In this document: positions 1 to 10,700 of the stretch, in pieces
Position numbering within the stretch: position 1 is the stretch's first letter
Layout: each line of letters begins with the position of its first letter
Origin: Saccharomycopsis fibuligera x Saccharomycopsis cf. fibuligera
Lineage: Eukaryota > Ascomycota > Saccharomycetes > Ascoideales > Saccharomycopsidaceae
NCBI GenBank assembly: GCA_001936135.1
Contig: CP012820.1
Span: forward strand, 806,001 to 870,000
DNA: 64,000 bases
Direction: 5' to 3'
Notes under the pieces: generated by a model
Databases searched by the model: none
What the model was told of the DNA's origin: nothing
What the model saw: only the letters and a program-made list of their open reading frames with translations
Translations under genes and position numbers: made by a program

Positions 1-1
1 A

Positions 2-2971
2 AGATTGTCCATAATAGAAGACAGCTATGAAAAGCTCATCAGTACAGATGGAACGAGGAAGTCAATTCAGCTGGGTGAGCTAGATACAAAGCTTTCAGCT
101 ACTGGTGCTACTGGTAATGCTGACTCAACTGCTAGTCTTCGCAACAGAAGGCTTAGCAACACAAACGGCAGCAGAAACCAGTTAACCCTGGAAGACGATA
201 AGAAAAACCCACGTCGTAGCTTGTCGTATGGTTATCTTAGATACTCCCAATATACTAGCAGATCACCTATTCCTTCACCTACAGAAACCAGCTTCAGCAT
301 GTTTACTGGTCGAAATACCATAGGAGGCAGCTTTTCCGTTGCAAACAATAACAGTACCAAGAAACTTGGTCACAGGGCCAGCAGTATCAACGGACAATTA
401 GATTCAAGTTCAAACAAAAAGGTACTACGCATGGTCAAGAGTATAGAGAGTATGAATGGGAATTTGCCTTCTCCAAAGTTCGTTAACAATAAACTTGTGG
501 ATAAAGAGAAGTTAGCTAAGCTAGCAGAGCTGAGAGAAAAGTCCGAAAAAAGAGTAGAACTATTGCGAAAGCGGCTCACAGCTGAAAATTATGGCACACA
601 AAGCGAAAGTGCTGATGGTGGTAATTACAATAATAATAATAATAATAATTATAATAATAGAAGTGGTAAAGCAACAGAAAGTATTGCTGAGAAAGAGCTT
701 CAGGAAGCTGATCCACATCTTACACAACAACAATCAGCCACTAAGACTAAAATTGATGACTTGAAGCGGCAAGTAAGCCTTAAGAAAAGTGGTCGTAAAA
801 GTACTCATGCAATCACTTACTCACCAATATTAGATCCAAATTTTAGCACCCAGAGACCATTGAGCAGAACAGGGCAGTATCTTCGAAAGGTGGCCGAAAA
901 GGAACAAATGCGTTCCCTCAAAGCATTGAAAGGTGATAATATCAGTGGTACTGCATATGAAAACTCATCGGAATACGCTAGTACTGAAGCCACTAAGGAC
1001 AGTTTCATGGATGCTGATAATGACGAAGACGGTAACGATGATGACGAAGGAGTTAATGGAGCTGAGAAAGTAACATCGCCAATACTGTTTGGATATCCTA
1101 ATGGCAGATTACCTGCCAATAATGCAGATAGCTACAGTAATAGTAATGATAGCCACAATAGTTATCCATTGGACAATCCGCCATCAGCGCCAATAACTGA
1201 ACCTATACCCGAGTTATCAGAAACAGAGAGATCTCCGGGACATAGCAACAGGTCAAGAACTGTAACAAATGCAAGCATTACCATTGCAACAGATAGCCTC
1301 GCTAATTCTAATATTGTGGCTAGTAACTCATCTCGCTCTCGTTCTCAAAGTCAGTCACAACCACAATCACAGTCAAAGTCACACTCACAATCACAATCAC
1401 AATCACAATCACAACCCAGAACGTCTGAAAGCACAAGCGTCTCTAGCTATCATTCTCCAAGCTCAACTACTCACCACGAATATGCTTATACTAAACCTGA
1501 TCTTGAGTCAGTGGCACAAAACTTGACGTACAGAAAGTCTGCATTTGCTGACAGTTTATCAAATGACAACGAACAACAACAGCAAAAGCAGGATAGCAAT
1601 ATTAATAAGCTCACTATTTATGACGAAGTGGGCGAAAATATTAATGATTTCCTTAATAGTAACATCAATGGCGATAGTACTGATGTTGGCATTATCAGCA
1701 AAACCAATGTAAACGACACAACGAGAATTATTGGGAAAAACGATGATGTAAGCAGTTATGAAGGCTTTGGAAATGACGAACTTAATGATAATGAGGGTTT
1801 AGTTAATTCTAGCATCTTGGGGTTTAGTGGTAGAGATAAAGCTGAGGCCAGAAGAGCAAAGGCCAGTGCTAAATTAAAAGTTACAAGTGAAAGCAAAATC
1901 AGCGCTTCGTCGCCAAGCCATAATGACAGCAATGATTTGTATGACCAGCAATCCAATCCGTCTTTCTCCACAGATGATATTGAGGATTTGGCCCCAAGTG
2001 AGGTGCTAGTCAATGAGGTCTTGACTTCAAATAGTTCTAGCAACATCAAGGGAAGTGCTAGTAATAGCAAGATCAATAACAACGGTAATGGTCGCTCCAA
2101 AGGAGCAACTGACCTTGGGCGCAAAATTAGCATTAAAGGATATAAGAGTCATGGAAAATCACATTCTATATCTAGCAATTTTTCCATTCTTGAAAAATTT
2201 AAGCAAGCTGATACTATTCGTGAAAAAGAAAACTTTTCCACTAACAACAGTCCACATAGTGCTCGTTCGCCTCCAGGGAGACTTGTTTCTAATGCTACCA
2301 CAACTGCTGCTAATACTAACGGCAGTGTTATATATAATAGCGACATCGATATTGAAAATGATCTTCAGAACAACCACAGCCGTCAGGGCTATAATGACAA
2401 ATGCAATGATGAGGAGAATGGTAACTTTGACACCATAAATGGTGGTGCTGGCATGGATGATGACGGCCCAACATTCCTCCGTTATGACTTCAGTCGTGGT
2501 GCTCCTGGTGGCATTCATGAAGAAGACAACAATAGTATCAGCCGTGAGATAAGAGATGTGTTCTCATCAACAGCAGGAAGTGTTATTGAGAAAATGGACG
2601 AACAGCTGCGTTCGAGATTACAAAGCCGTCTTAGCAGTCGTCGTTCTTACAATGTCTTGAAACAGTCAATAGTTGAAGCAGATTATCTGGAACCACCACG
2701 CAATAATGGCGCTGATAATGGTAAACATCACCGGAACAAACACAATAACAATAGAGACAAGAACAGCAATCATGAGAACGATGATGAAGACATTATTGTT
2801 AGTGGTGGTGGTATTCATACAGGAAATGCCAAAGGTATGTTGCTGAGTTCTCAGGCAAGAGAAGTCAAGTATAAAGTGCGCCCACGGAAACAAAAGCCAA
2901 CAACAAGGTTCTTCAAGCGTTTGGTCAATATGTTCAAGCGTAACGGTAGTGGTAACAATCATGCTGTCTAG
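2..2971 (+). CDS. Ser/Asn-rich protein of unknown function, 5'-truncated by the window edge
   Basis: The reading frame is open from the first bases and no ATG is seen at its left end, so the true start lies upstream. About 989 codons are visible. The protein is mostly low complexity: an Asn run (nt 628-660), an SQ-repeat tract (nt 1343-1415), acidic patches and many Ser/Thr-Pro sites. The most ordered-looking parts are a basic, charged segment near residues 150-200, which may form a short coiled coil, and a strongly basic C-terminus. That C-terminus holds an amphipathic RFFKRLVNMFKR stretch that could bind membranes or acidic partners. I recognise no catalytic domain. The Ser-rich, disordered make-up resembles yeast cortical or bud-neck scaffold proteins, but this is only a compositional impression. 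Confidence 0.8.
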   Translation, partial: RLSIIEDSYEKLISTDGTRKSIQLGELDTKLSATGATGNADSTASLRNRRLSNTNGSRNQLTLEDDKKNPRRSLSYGYLRYSQYTSRSPIPSPTETSFSMFTGRNTIGGSFSVANNNSTKKLGHRASSINGQLDSSSNKKVLRMVKSIESMNGNLPSPKFVNNKLVDKEKLAKLAELREKSEKRVELLRKRLTAENYGTQSESADGGNYNNNNNNNYNNRSGKATESIAEKELQEADPHLTQQQSATKTKIDDLKRQVSLKKSGRKSTHAITYSPILDPNFSTQRPLSRTGQYLRKVAEKEQMRSLKALKGDNISGTAYENSSEYASTEATKDSFMDADNDEDGNDDDEGVNGAEKVTSPILFGYPNGRLPANNADSYSNSNDSHNSYPLDNPPSAPITEPIPELSETERSPGHSNRSRTVTNASITIATDSLANSNIVASNSSRSRSQSQSQPQSQSKSHSQSQSQSQSQPRTSESTSVSSYHSPSSTTHHEYAYTKPDLESVAQNLTYRKSAFADSLSNDNEQQQQKQDSNINKLTIYDEVGENINDFLNSNINGDSTDVGIISKTNVNDTTRIIGKNDDVSSYEGFGNDELNDNEGLVNSSILGFSGRDKAEARRAKASAKLKVTSESKISASSPSHNDSNDLYDQQSNPSFSTDDIEDLAPSEVLVNEVLTSNSSSNIKGSASNSKINNNGNGRSKGATDLGRKISIKGYKSHGKSHSISSNFSILEKFKQADTIREKENFSTNNSPHSARSPPGRLVSNATTTAANTNGSVIYNSDIDIENDLQNNHSRQGYNDKCNDEENGNFDTINGGAGMDDDGPTFLRYDFSRGAPGGIHEEDNNSISREIRDVFSSTAGSVIEKMDEQLRSRLQSRLSSRRSYNVLKQSIVEADYLEPPRNNGADNGKHHRNKHNNNRDKNSNHENDDEDIIVSGGGIHTGNAKGMLLSSQAREVKYKVRPRKQKPTTRFFKRLVNMFKRNGSGNNHAV

Positions 2972-3165
2972 GATAGTATCAATAATGCCAGCAAGTGAAA
3001 ATGGCACCGTTAATTCACGCTTATTGAGTGCGAAAGTAAAATTAATTCACTATAATGCGTACGGGTATTTTTCTTGGAATTTTGCCTTTTTCTTTGATGC
3101 TTATCTTATCATTATTATAAACCTTCAATATTTTTCTCGTTTTTTCTTCTTTTTATCGTTAGCAA

Positions 3166-3202
<37 letters not shown>

Positions 3203-4088
3203 TTTATAGATCACCTTTGACTTTCGTTAGTTTTTAGCTATTTTGCTTAGTTTTGTTCGTTTAATTTGTTGCTTTGATACACAATCCGAAGGGTTGCCTA
3301 TGCTATATTACTCAGAGTATTTCATTTCAGATTCTTTGCTTTTGTTCTCGTTTTAATTTTTGTTGCTTATTTGAATTTGTTTTGTTTCTTGTTTGACTTT
3401 TTTTTAGTTACTCAGCCAGACTACTTCGTTTTTACTTTCCTTATGTTCCCTCCTTTTTATATTTGAGTTGCAGAGTCCCGATTTGATTCAATTGTACTAT
3501 TATTTCAGCAGCCTTCAGTATACATTTATTTTCACCCATAATTTAACGTAGTATAATTGTGCTTTCCTTAGTGTTTGGAAACCAGATTAATTACTGCAGC
3601 CGCGGGCTCCGTTTCCAGTATTTCAATGTTCATGTATGTTGGGAAACTATCTCCTATGGTGAACGTTGACTTAAATTCTCTGCACGTGGGACGTGGAATG
3701 GAAAACAGAAAAAAAATAATAAAAAAAAAAAAGTGCGCTTGGAAACAGAAAGTAAAGACGGCAAGCAAGATTGACGAGAGCATTGCACGCATGGCAGTTC
3801 CTGGACCATCAAGTGGTACTGTTCTATCCCAAACTGACTGAGCTGAGGCTGAGGCTGAATTATTAGGTAGGCTTTTTGGGTATTCAAGATCCTTTTAATC
3901 TGCTTGTTTCATTGCTCGGTTGGCTAATATTGTTCTTTAGCTAGTCCGTGCATTTGCAGCCAGCTTTGATTTTAAAATGTTGGTAGAGATCCTATATTAC
4001 CGCATGCAAAGAATAGAAAACAAAATCCAGTGACTAGCAGATCAAACAATCATCGCAACAGCATCTAAGAACACGTATATAATCTGGA
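2972..4088. other. Intergenic region with a 33-nt T tract
   Basis: This lies between the truncated gene and BOR1, both on the plus strand. It begins T-rich, as expected for a 3' UTR and terminator, with an uninterrupted T run at 3168-3200. The right half should hold the BOR1 promoter. Short open frames here have no recognisable domains and I treat them as chance. Confidence 0.6.
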
Positions 4089-5750
4089 ATGAAGAAAACG
4101 CTTCCCGGATGGAGGCATGCTCGCCTTTTTGGCCGCGGGGTTTTCCAGGACCTTCGCAATCGATTACCATACTACAAAGCCGATTGGCTTGACGATGCTT
4201 TCAACTACCGTGTTATCCCATCCACTGTTTTTATCTTCTTCACCAACTTGCTCCCGGCCATTGCGTTTGCCCAAGATATGTTTGACCGCACCGAGAACTC
4301 ATATGGCGTCAACGAAGTGCTATTGGCGTCAGCGCTTGGCGGACTTGTGTTTGGGATATTTGGCGGCCAGCCACTCTGCATTGTCGGAGTCACTGGACCT
4401 ATCTCGATTTTCAACTATACTGTTTACGATTTTGTCAAAGATAGGCCGCATTGCCAATACTTCAGCTTCATGTGCTGGATCGGGTTATGGAGCTTTGTCA
4501 TGCATCTTGCCACCGCAATGGTGAACGGCGCTCAGTATACTCGCTACATAACTAGATACTCCTGTGATGCGTTTGGACTTTTCATCAATTGCATTTACGT
4601 CCAGAAGGGGATCCAGATCCTAACACGGCAGTTCAAGCGGAGCGACGGCTATGCCAGCGGCTATTTCAGTGTAGTGGTTGCGCTCTTGATGGCCATATTT
4701 GGGGTGGGTGCGCAGTTGTTTGGTTCGCAAACACATTATTTCCACCCAGTCGTGCGCAAAGTTTTTGCCGACTACGGGGCCCCTTTGAGCGTGGTGTTCT
4801 TCACCGGGTTTACTCATTTTAACAAGCATACAATGGAGTCTGTTGGATTGCAGAGACTCAATATCAGCAAAGCGTTTCGTCCTACGGCAGCCGAAAGACA
4901 CGGCCAATGGTTTGTGAGGTTTTGGGAGGGGATCTCAGTGGGGAATGTGTTTCTAGCGGTTCCTTTTGCCATGCTACTTACCTTGTTGTTTTATTTTGAC
5001 CACAACGTCTCGTCTTTGATGTCCCAAGATAGCCGTTTCAAGCTCAAGAAGCCTTCCTCGTTCCATTGGGACTTTTTGTTGTTGGGGATCACTACGGGGG
5101 TCACGGGGCTAATCGGGGTACCTTTTCCCAACGGGTTGATTCCCCAGGCACCACTACACACTGCTTCGCTATGCTACTACAAGCGGGTTCCGAGGGAGGC
5201 GGGAAAGAAGGACGACGGCGCCAACGACAGCGACGGCGCCTTGTATGAAATGCAGCTTGCCGGGGTGGTGGAACAACGTCTCACCAACACAGCCCAGGGC
5301 CTCCTTACTCTCGGGATGATGTCGCGCCCCTTGCTAGTCGTCCTACAAACCGTGCCGCAGGCGGTGTTTGCCGGGCTTTTCTTTGTGATGGGCATCACGG
5401 GTCTCCACGGCAACGATATTGTAAATAACATCAGGTATCTTTGCACGGACCGCAAGTTCATTCCCGGGGACCACAAATTCCGCCGGCTAAGCTCAGTCAA
5501 ACCGCTATATTTGTTTGTGTCGTTGCAGTTGGCGGCGTTCGGGCTTGAGTTTGCTATCTGCCAAACCCGGGCGGCAATTGCGTTTCCAGCGGTGTTGTTG
5601 TTTTTTGCTGCTTTGGCGGCCGGGTTTGGCAGAGTCTTCTCCCGGCAGGACTTGAAGTTGCTCGACGAGCCCACGGGAAGCAAGTACTTGTTGGAGACAC
5701 TAAAAGTGTCTGCCGACGGCGACCGCGCCGCGGGAAGGCACCGCGTCTGA
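4089..5750 (+). CDS. BOR1: Bor1-type boron/anion efflux transporter (SLC4/HCO3- transporter family)
   Basis: This 553-aa polytopic membrane protein exports borate, and possibly other anions, across the plasma membrane. It is close to the length of S. cerevisiae Bor1 (about 576 aa). Family hallmarks are visible in order: the DLRNRLPYYKADW entry segment (residues 21-33), the first membrane spans with NYRVIPSTVFIFF and FAQDMFDRTENSYGVNE (39-76), the GGQPLCIVGVTGPISIFNY motif (92-110), the PFPNGLIPQAPLH loop (about 345-360), and EQRLTNTAQGLL, the counterpart of EQRVTG in animal anion exchangers. The N-terminus is shorter than in S. cerevisiae. The chosen ATG is the first in frame. Base composition turns GC-rich toward the 3' end, unlike most genes in the window. 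Confidence 0.93.
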   Translation: MKKTLPGWRHARLFGRGVFQDLRNRLPYYKADWLDDAFNYRVIPSTVFIFFTNLLPAIAFAQDMFDRTENSYGVNEVLLASALGGLVFGIFGGQPLCIVGVTGPISIFNYTVYDFVKDRPHCQYFSFMCWIGLWSFVMHLATAMVNGAQYTRYITRYSCDAFGLFINCIYVQKGIQILTRQFKRSDGYASGYFSVVVALLMAIFGVGAQLFGSQTHYFHPVVRKVFADYGAPLSVVFFTGFTHFNKHTMESVGLQRLNISKAFRPTAAERHGQWFVRFWEGISVGNVFLAVPFAMLLTLLFYFDHNVSSLMSQDSRFKLKKPSSFHWDFLLLGITTGVTGLIGVPFPNGLIPQAPLHTASLCYYKRVPREAGKKDDGANDSDGALYEMQLAGVVEQRLTNTAQGLLTLGMMSRPLLVVLQTVPQAVFAGLFFVMGITGLHGNDIVNNIRYLCTDRKFIPGDHKFRRLSSVKPLYLFVSLQLAAFGLEFAICQTRAAIAFPAVLLFFAALAAGFGRVFSRQDLKLLDEPTGSKYLLETLKVSADGDRAAGRHRV

Positions 5751-5793
5751 TAGTGCGCCTTCCTTTCTCTTTCTCTCTTTCTCTCTTTCTCTT

Positions 5794-5847
5794 TTGCTCT
5801 TTTGCTTTCTATTGCTCTTTTGCTTTCTATTGCTCTTTTGCTTTCTA
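5794..5847. repeat. 18-bp tandem repeat, three units
   Basis: Three successive copies of TTGCTCTTTTGCTTTCTA lie just downstream of the BOR1 stop, in a pyrimidine-rich stretch. The repeat is probably part of the BOR1 3' UTR or terminator. Confidence 0.85.
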
Positions 5848-6775
5848 TTGCTACGTTCGTTTTTCTCCGGGCGCCCTCCATGTAAGATACGTGCTGCCGC
5901 CCAAGGGCACAGTCCTCTTTGGCGTCCGCTTTTGCGGCCACCATCCCAACGGACGCGGGGCGCAACACGCCGGGCGCAGCACGCCGGGCAGTTGGCCTTG
6001 GGCCGTGGCCCATCTGGCAACCGCGGCAACAGCAGCGCCGTCAATAGTATCTTGGCTGCTGGCGCCCCGTCTAGGGGGCTCTAATTTCATGCATGATGGG
6101 GCAGCGGCAACGCTGCACTTGGGGGCTGAGACACGCAGCATCGCTCGCGGCTTTCAAGTTGGGAACCGGGCCCCACGCGCGCTGCTCTGCTGAAAGGGGA
6201 CCGCTGTGCACAGGTAGCCATGGCTGACTGCCCTGGGCGCCAGCAGCACGCCGGCCGCGCCGGCCAGCCGCCAAACAGATTTGCCTGCTGCGACTGACTC
6301 TTCCCGGGCGGCACTTCCCGCACCGCCGGGTAGCCGCCGGCCACGTGACCAGACGCCCGCCCGTGTCACGTGGCACAGTCAGGCGGGCGCCGCCGATCGT
6401 CGTGGATCAACGCCAGCTCGTTTGCTTCCCCGGAAAGACCGCTGGGTGCTCGTCCCGGCTCTGGGTTTTTACTCGGGACGCTGGAGCGCCATTGTCGCCG
6501 GAGCGCTATTGTCGCTGGAGCGCTGTTGCCACCGAGCGCAATTGACCCCGACTCGCGACCCGCGCCAGGGGCGCGCTTCCTCCCCGTCCGCTTCCGCGGG
6601 CAGCGCGCGCACGCCATGCTCCTCCGTCCTGCCACTGCCGTATCCCTGCTGCTTGGTGCTACAGTCCGCCCTTCAGCGCTGCAGGTTTCCGGGGAGAGAA
6701 AACGAGCGGAAAAAAAGCAAGAAAATTTACTCGAGCAGAGAATCAGCGCAAGACAGTACGAGACAGTGTATCACC

Positions 6776-6958
6776 CAGCACAGCACAGCGCAGCACAGCA
6801 CAGCAGCACAGCAGCACAATAGCACAATAGCACAATAGCACAATAGACAGCCAGCACATCATTGCCGCTAGCTTCACTGCCGCTAGCTTCACTGCCGCAC
6901 TCTTGGCAGGGACCGTGATTCTGTTCTGCTCTGCTCTGCTCTGCTCTGCTCTGCTCTG
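6776..6958. repeat. CAGCA/CACAATAG and CTCTG microsatellite tracts
   Basis: A degenerate CAGCA tract grades into CACAATAG-type repeats (6776-6845). A CTCTG pentanucleotide array follows at 6925-6958. The two tracts have complementary composition (CAG-rich then CTG-rich), so a long transcript through them could fold back on itself. Confidence 0.75.
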
Positions 6959-7320
6959 TCCTTGCAAGCCATTTCCTGTATATCGGGCAGCCTCCAATCG
7001 GCAGCCTCCAGGCTCCCGCCCGTCTACTGCCACTGCTTTGGCTGCTTTGGCTGCCGCCGCTGTGCACCAGATAGCTACAGCTGGCTCACTGTCTCGGCGT
7101 CGTGCTCGTGGCTCCGCTCTGCTCTGCTCTTGCTTGGCTCGGCTCTTGCTCGAAGACGTCCGCTTGCACCGCGGTGTGCGCTACAGCGTGTCTTGGACAG
7201 TCATTCTGCCTCTTGCTCTATCTGGTGCTCTGGCCCGTTTTTTAACTCTGGCTCGCCTTTTTTCGGGGGATTTGCCGCCATTTCGATCTACGCCCCATAC
7301 AGCAGAAAATTTTTACTGCT

Positions 7321-7586
7321 GTCTGCCTGCCTGCCTGTCTGTCTGTCTGCCTGTCTGTCTGTGCACCACCGGGCCTCCTCCTCCTCCTCCTCCTCCTCCT
7401 CCTCAGCCGTAGTATCTGGCTACTGCTGCCTGCCTCAGCGCCTGCCTGCCTGCTTGCCTGTCTTTGAAAGTGACAACGAATCCCTACTTGCAGCCAGCTA
7501 CCACACTTACCACACTCGCATTCACACAACAGCAGCTATCCTCGAAAAAAAAAAACAGCACACACAAATAAACAAAAAAAGCATTG

Positions 7587-7623
<37 letters not shown>
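7321..7623. repeat. CTGC/CTGT, TCC and CAACAG microsatellites in the BAS1 leader
   Basis: Three simple-repeat tracts lie within 300 bp: CTGC/CTGT (7321-7361), TCC (7374-7404) and CAACAG (7588-7623). The last ends about 130 bp before the BAS1 ATG and is probably transcribed. Confidence 0.8.
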
Positions 7624-7624
<1 letters not shown>

Positions 7625-7751
7625 CAGCCAAAGAGAACCGCTCCACTGATCCCAAACTGATCCCCATACCACTGACGTTGCCGCACCGCTACACAGCTCA
7701 CCACACACGCCACTGTCGCCCCTCCCCAGCACACAATACTTCACAGCCAAG

Positions 7752-10700
7752 ATGCCCAAGAGTAATCTCCCTGCAACCCCTCTGAAAGGGGCCAAGGTCT
7801 CTGGAAGAAAGAAGGCCACAAAGAAGAGAACGACCCCTATTGATCCGCTCCAGATCACTGAGTCATTGGGATACCAAACCTTCAGAAGAGAGACGAGAAA
7901 GCCGTGGACCCAGCAGGAAGACGCCCTTCTCACGAAACTTGTGGAGGAAACGTTACGCGAAAACGGCATAATAATACAAAGAGACCACAACCACAGCTGC
8001 CACGGCCGCCCCTCCCAGCTGCTGGTGCTGCTGGTGCTGCTGCTTGGCAGCAGCGCCGGCAGCAGCGCCGGCAGCAGCGCCGGCAGCAGCGGCAGCAGCA
8101 GCCACAGCAGTAACAGCGACAATGTCAGCAGCACCACCGCCAGCACCACCGCCAGCACCACCGCCAGCACCCCTCCGTCCTCGTCCGGTTCCACAGCCTC
8201 CTCGTCAAGCGGCCCATCTGGCCAGACCGGCGGCGTCATATACACCAGGCCGCTTCCGTCTGGCTTCACCGGCTACAACGACTTGGTGTCCTGGGACAAA
8301 ATCGCCAAGCAGCTACAGGGCCGAAAACCGAAAGATTGCCGCAAAAGATGGTCTAACTCCCTTGACCCAAACTTGAAAAAGGGAAGATGGACAAAAGCCG
8401 AAGACCAGTTGCTATTGGCCGCCCACAGGGCTCACGGGCCTTCGTGGCAGAAAGTGGCGCTTGAGATCCCGGGCAGAACCGACGACCAGTGTGCCAAGCG
8501 GTACATAGAGGTGCTAGATCCCTCGATGACCGAGGACAGGCTCAGGGGCTGGGACGTTGACGAGGACTTGTTGTTGATCTCGTTGGTCAAGACACACGGA
8601 ACTCGCTGGAGAACCGTCTCGTACAAAATGAACAGCAGACCGTCGCTCACCTGCAGAAACAGATGGAGAAAGATCATCACCGACGTTACCAGAGGCAAGG
8701 CACACCAGAGTGTCGTTGCCGCCGTCCAGAAAGTGCAAGAGGCCGCCGACCAGGCCAGTGCTGCCCCGTCCACCCCAACTTCATCTCGCCCGTCTAGCGG
8801 CAAAAGGTCGAGCAAGGACGCGGCTGCCAACACCACCGCCGCTTCCTCCACGACCGCCACCACCAACGCCAAAGCGTCGTCGTCATCGTCCAAAGCTAAG
8901 AACGAGGCCAACGGCGCCTTGTCAGCCGCCAACACGCCAACCCTTACCTTGGACTTTAACAAGCTGGCCTCCTCGTATTCCGGCAGCTCTTTGCCCAACC
9001 ACAGCTCCACCTCCTCAACCACCACTACTCCAGTAACCCAGCTATCAAAAACGTTTGCTAAAGCTATCATCGATGAACAATATAACGGCAGCCTTGATGC
9101 CCATAGACACAATTCCTTAGACTATGGATTCGCCGGCACCGCCAACCCGCTGCTGCTGCTGCTGCTGCTGCTTCACACATTCGCCCCACACGCCCACGGT
9201 GGCAAGCTCGGCTCTATTGCTTCTGAAGCTGAACAAACTTTTGCCGGCTTGCAATCCGCTATCGACGAGGACGCAGGCGCCAGATCCCATAGCAGCGGCT
9301 CCAACATCAGCGACCCATTACAGTCTCCCGTGGTACTAACCGATGATGGCATCAACGATGTGTTTGACAATCCAGTTTCCTCCGACTTCATGTTCGGCTC
9401 CGGTGTGACGGGTGGGAATAGAAACTTGGCCTCAAACGTGAACATTCAACCAAAGCAACTCAAAAAGCTGCCAGCTGAGATAGAGTACAAGTGCCTGATA
9501 CAAGACAAAAACGGTAAGATTCTTAATTTGAGCGACGTTATGGGCCAAAACGTAGGCAACAGTTTTGCCAACTTACAATCCAATTCAATCACTTCCAAAG
9601 CGGTTATCCATAGCTTGATCAATAAGTGTAAAGAAGAAGGATTGTCCATTTCTTTATTTCAGCATAATCATTATTACAATGGTAACAATAACGGTGGTGA
9701 AAGTTCTTGTATTGATAACAATCCTCAATCGAGAGGCCAAAACGTTCCACCGCCACCACCACCACCGCCACTGTCCTCGTCATCGAGGTTGTACAGTGCT
9801 TCGGGCGCTAGGCCGCCAAATTTGTCTCCACAAACACATCAGCAAATTCACCAGCACGAGATGTCCTTGGACAACGAAAGTTATCAAAACTTGATATCGG
9901 TTTCCAGAAAACAGGTACCAATGTCAACTTCTGGTATCAACAAAAGGTCCTCGTTGACTTCTACGCCATCCATTAACCCAAGAAGAAAATCCGTTTCTTC
10001 TGTCTCCTCTGCCACCTCCTCGAAATTCAGCAGATCCCCGAAATCCAGATCAAACGTTAATTCTGTCAACACCACCCCATACGCTGCTGATGGCTCTGCA
10101 ACTCTTCACAAAAGCGCGCTATATAACAAAAAGGCAGTTTACGATAACGAAGAGCAAGAAGAAGGGTATGATTTGTGGGATAACATGAATCGTGGCAAGC
10201 TGGCAAGCATTTCAGCAGGAACCATCAGTAGTTCTGGTATGGTCAAAGGAAACAACAACCACAACAACAACAACCACAACAACAACCACAACAACAACAA
10301 CGGCAACAACAGCAACAGCAATAACAGCAACAACAACAACGGCAACAACAACAACAACCTTAACCATCACAGTCATCGTAACACTATCCCAGGATCAATC
10401 ACCTCGGTTCCTTTGGCTGATATAAGTCCTGCTAATGCGTACAATGGCCTTATTGACAACCAATATTTGGGCTGTGGTGATGCCGCAACGGCAGCAACAA
10501 ACCTTTCCTCGCAACACACTTTGCAGTTCCAGCACCCACTTTCTGGCTCGTCTTTGCTAGACTCTGCTCAATTCAGCAGCAAATCCTTACCTGGCGTTCC
10601 AGATGACGACAGCGTCCTACATGCAGGTAATCCGTTGGACGGCTTTAATACCGCCAACAACCAATACGGCGGCGGCTCATCCTCTTTGGCGCATACCCAC

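Larger units (their letters stand above)
5751..7751. other. GC-rich, microsatellite-dense leader region upstream of BAS1
   Basis: About 2 kb without a convincing gene. By eye 5,850-6,700 is about 60% GC in a window that is otherwise AT-rich. Tandem tracts are dense: three 18-bp units at 5794-5847, a CAGCA/CACAATAG tract at 6776-6845, CTCTG repeats at 6925-6958, CTGC/CTGT at 7321-7361, TCC at 7374-7404 and CAACAG at 7588-7623. Overlapping open frames exist in almost every frame, which is what high GC and repeats produce, and none shows a domain. It probably holds the BOR1 terminator, the BAS1 promoter and a long BAS1 5' UTR. Confidence 0.6.

Noticed and set aside
5177-7660. Many overlapping open frames of 65-280 codons on both strands
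   Set aside because: They overlap in almost every frame, consist of simple-repeat translations and show no domain. High GC and repeats with few stops explain them.
7484-8269. 261-codon antisense frame over the BAS1 start with long Leu/Val runs
   Set aside because: It is the reverse of the CAG/GCC repeats and of conserved Myb coding sequence in BAS1.
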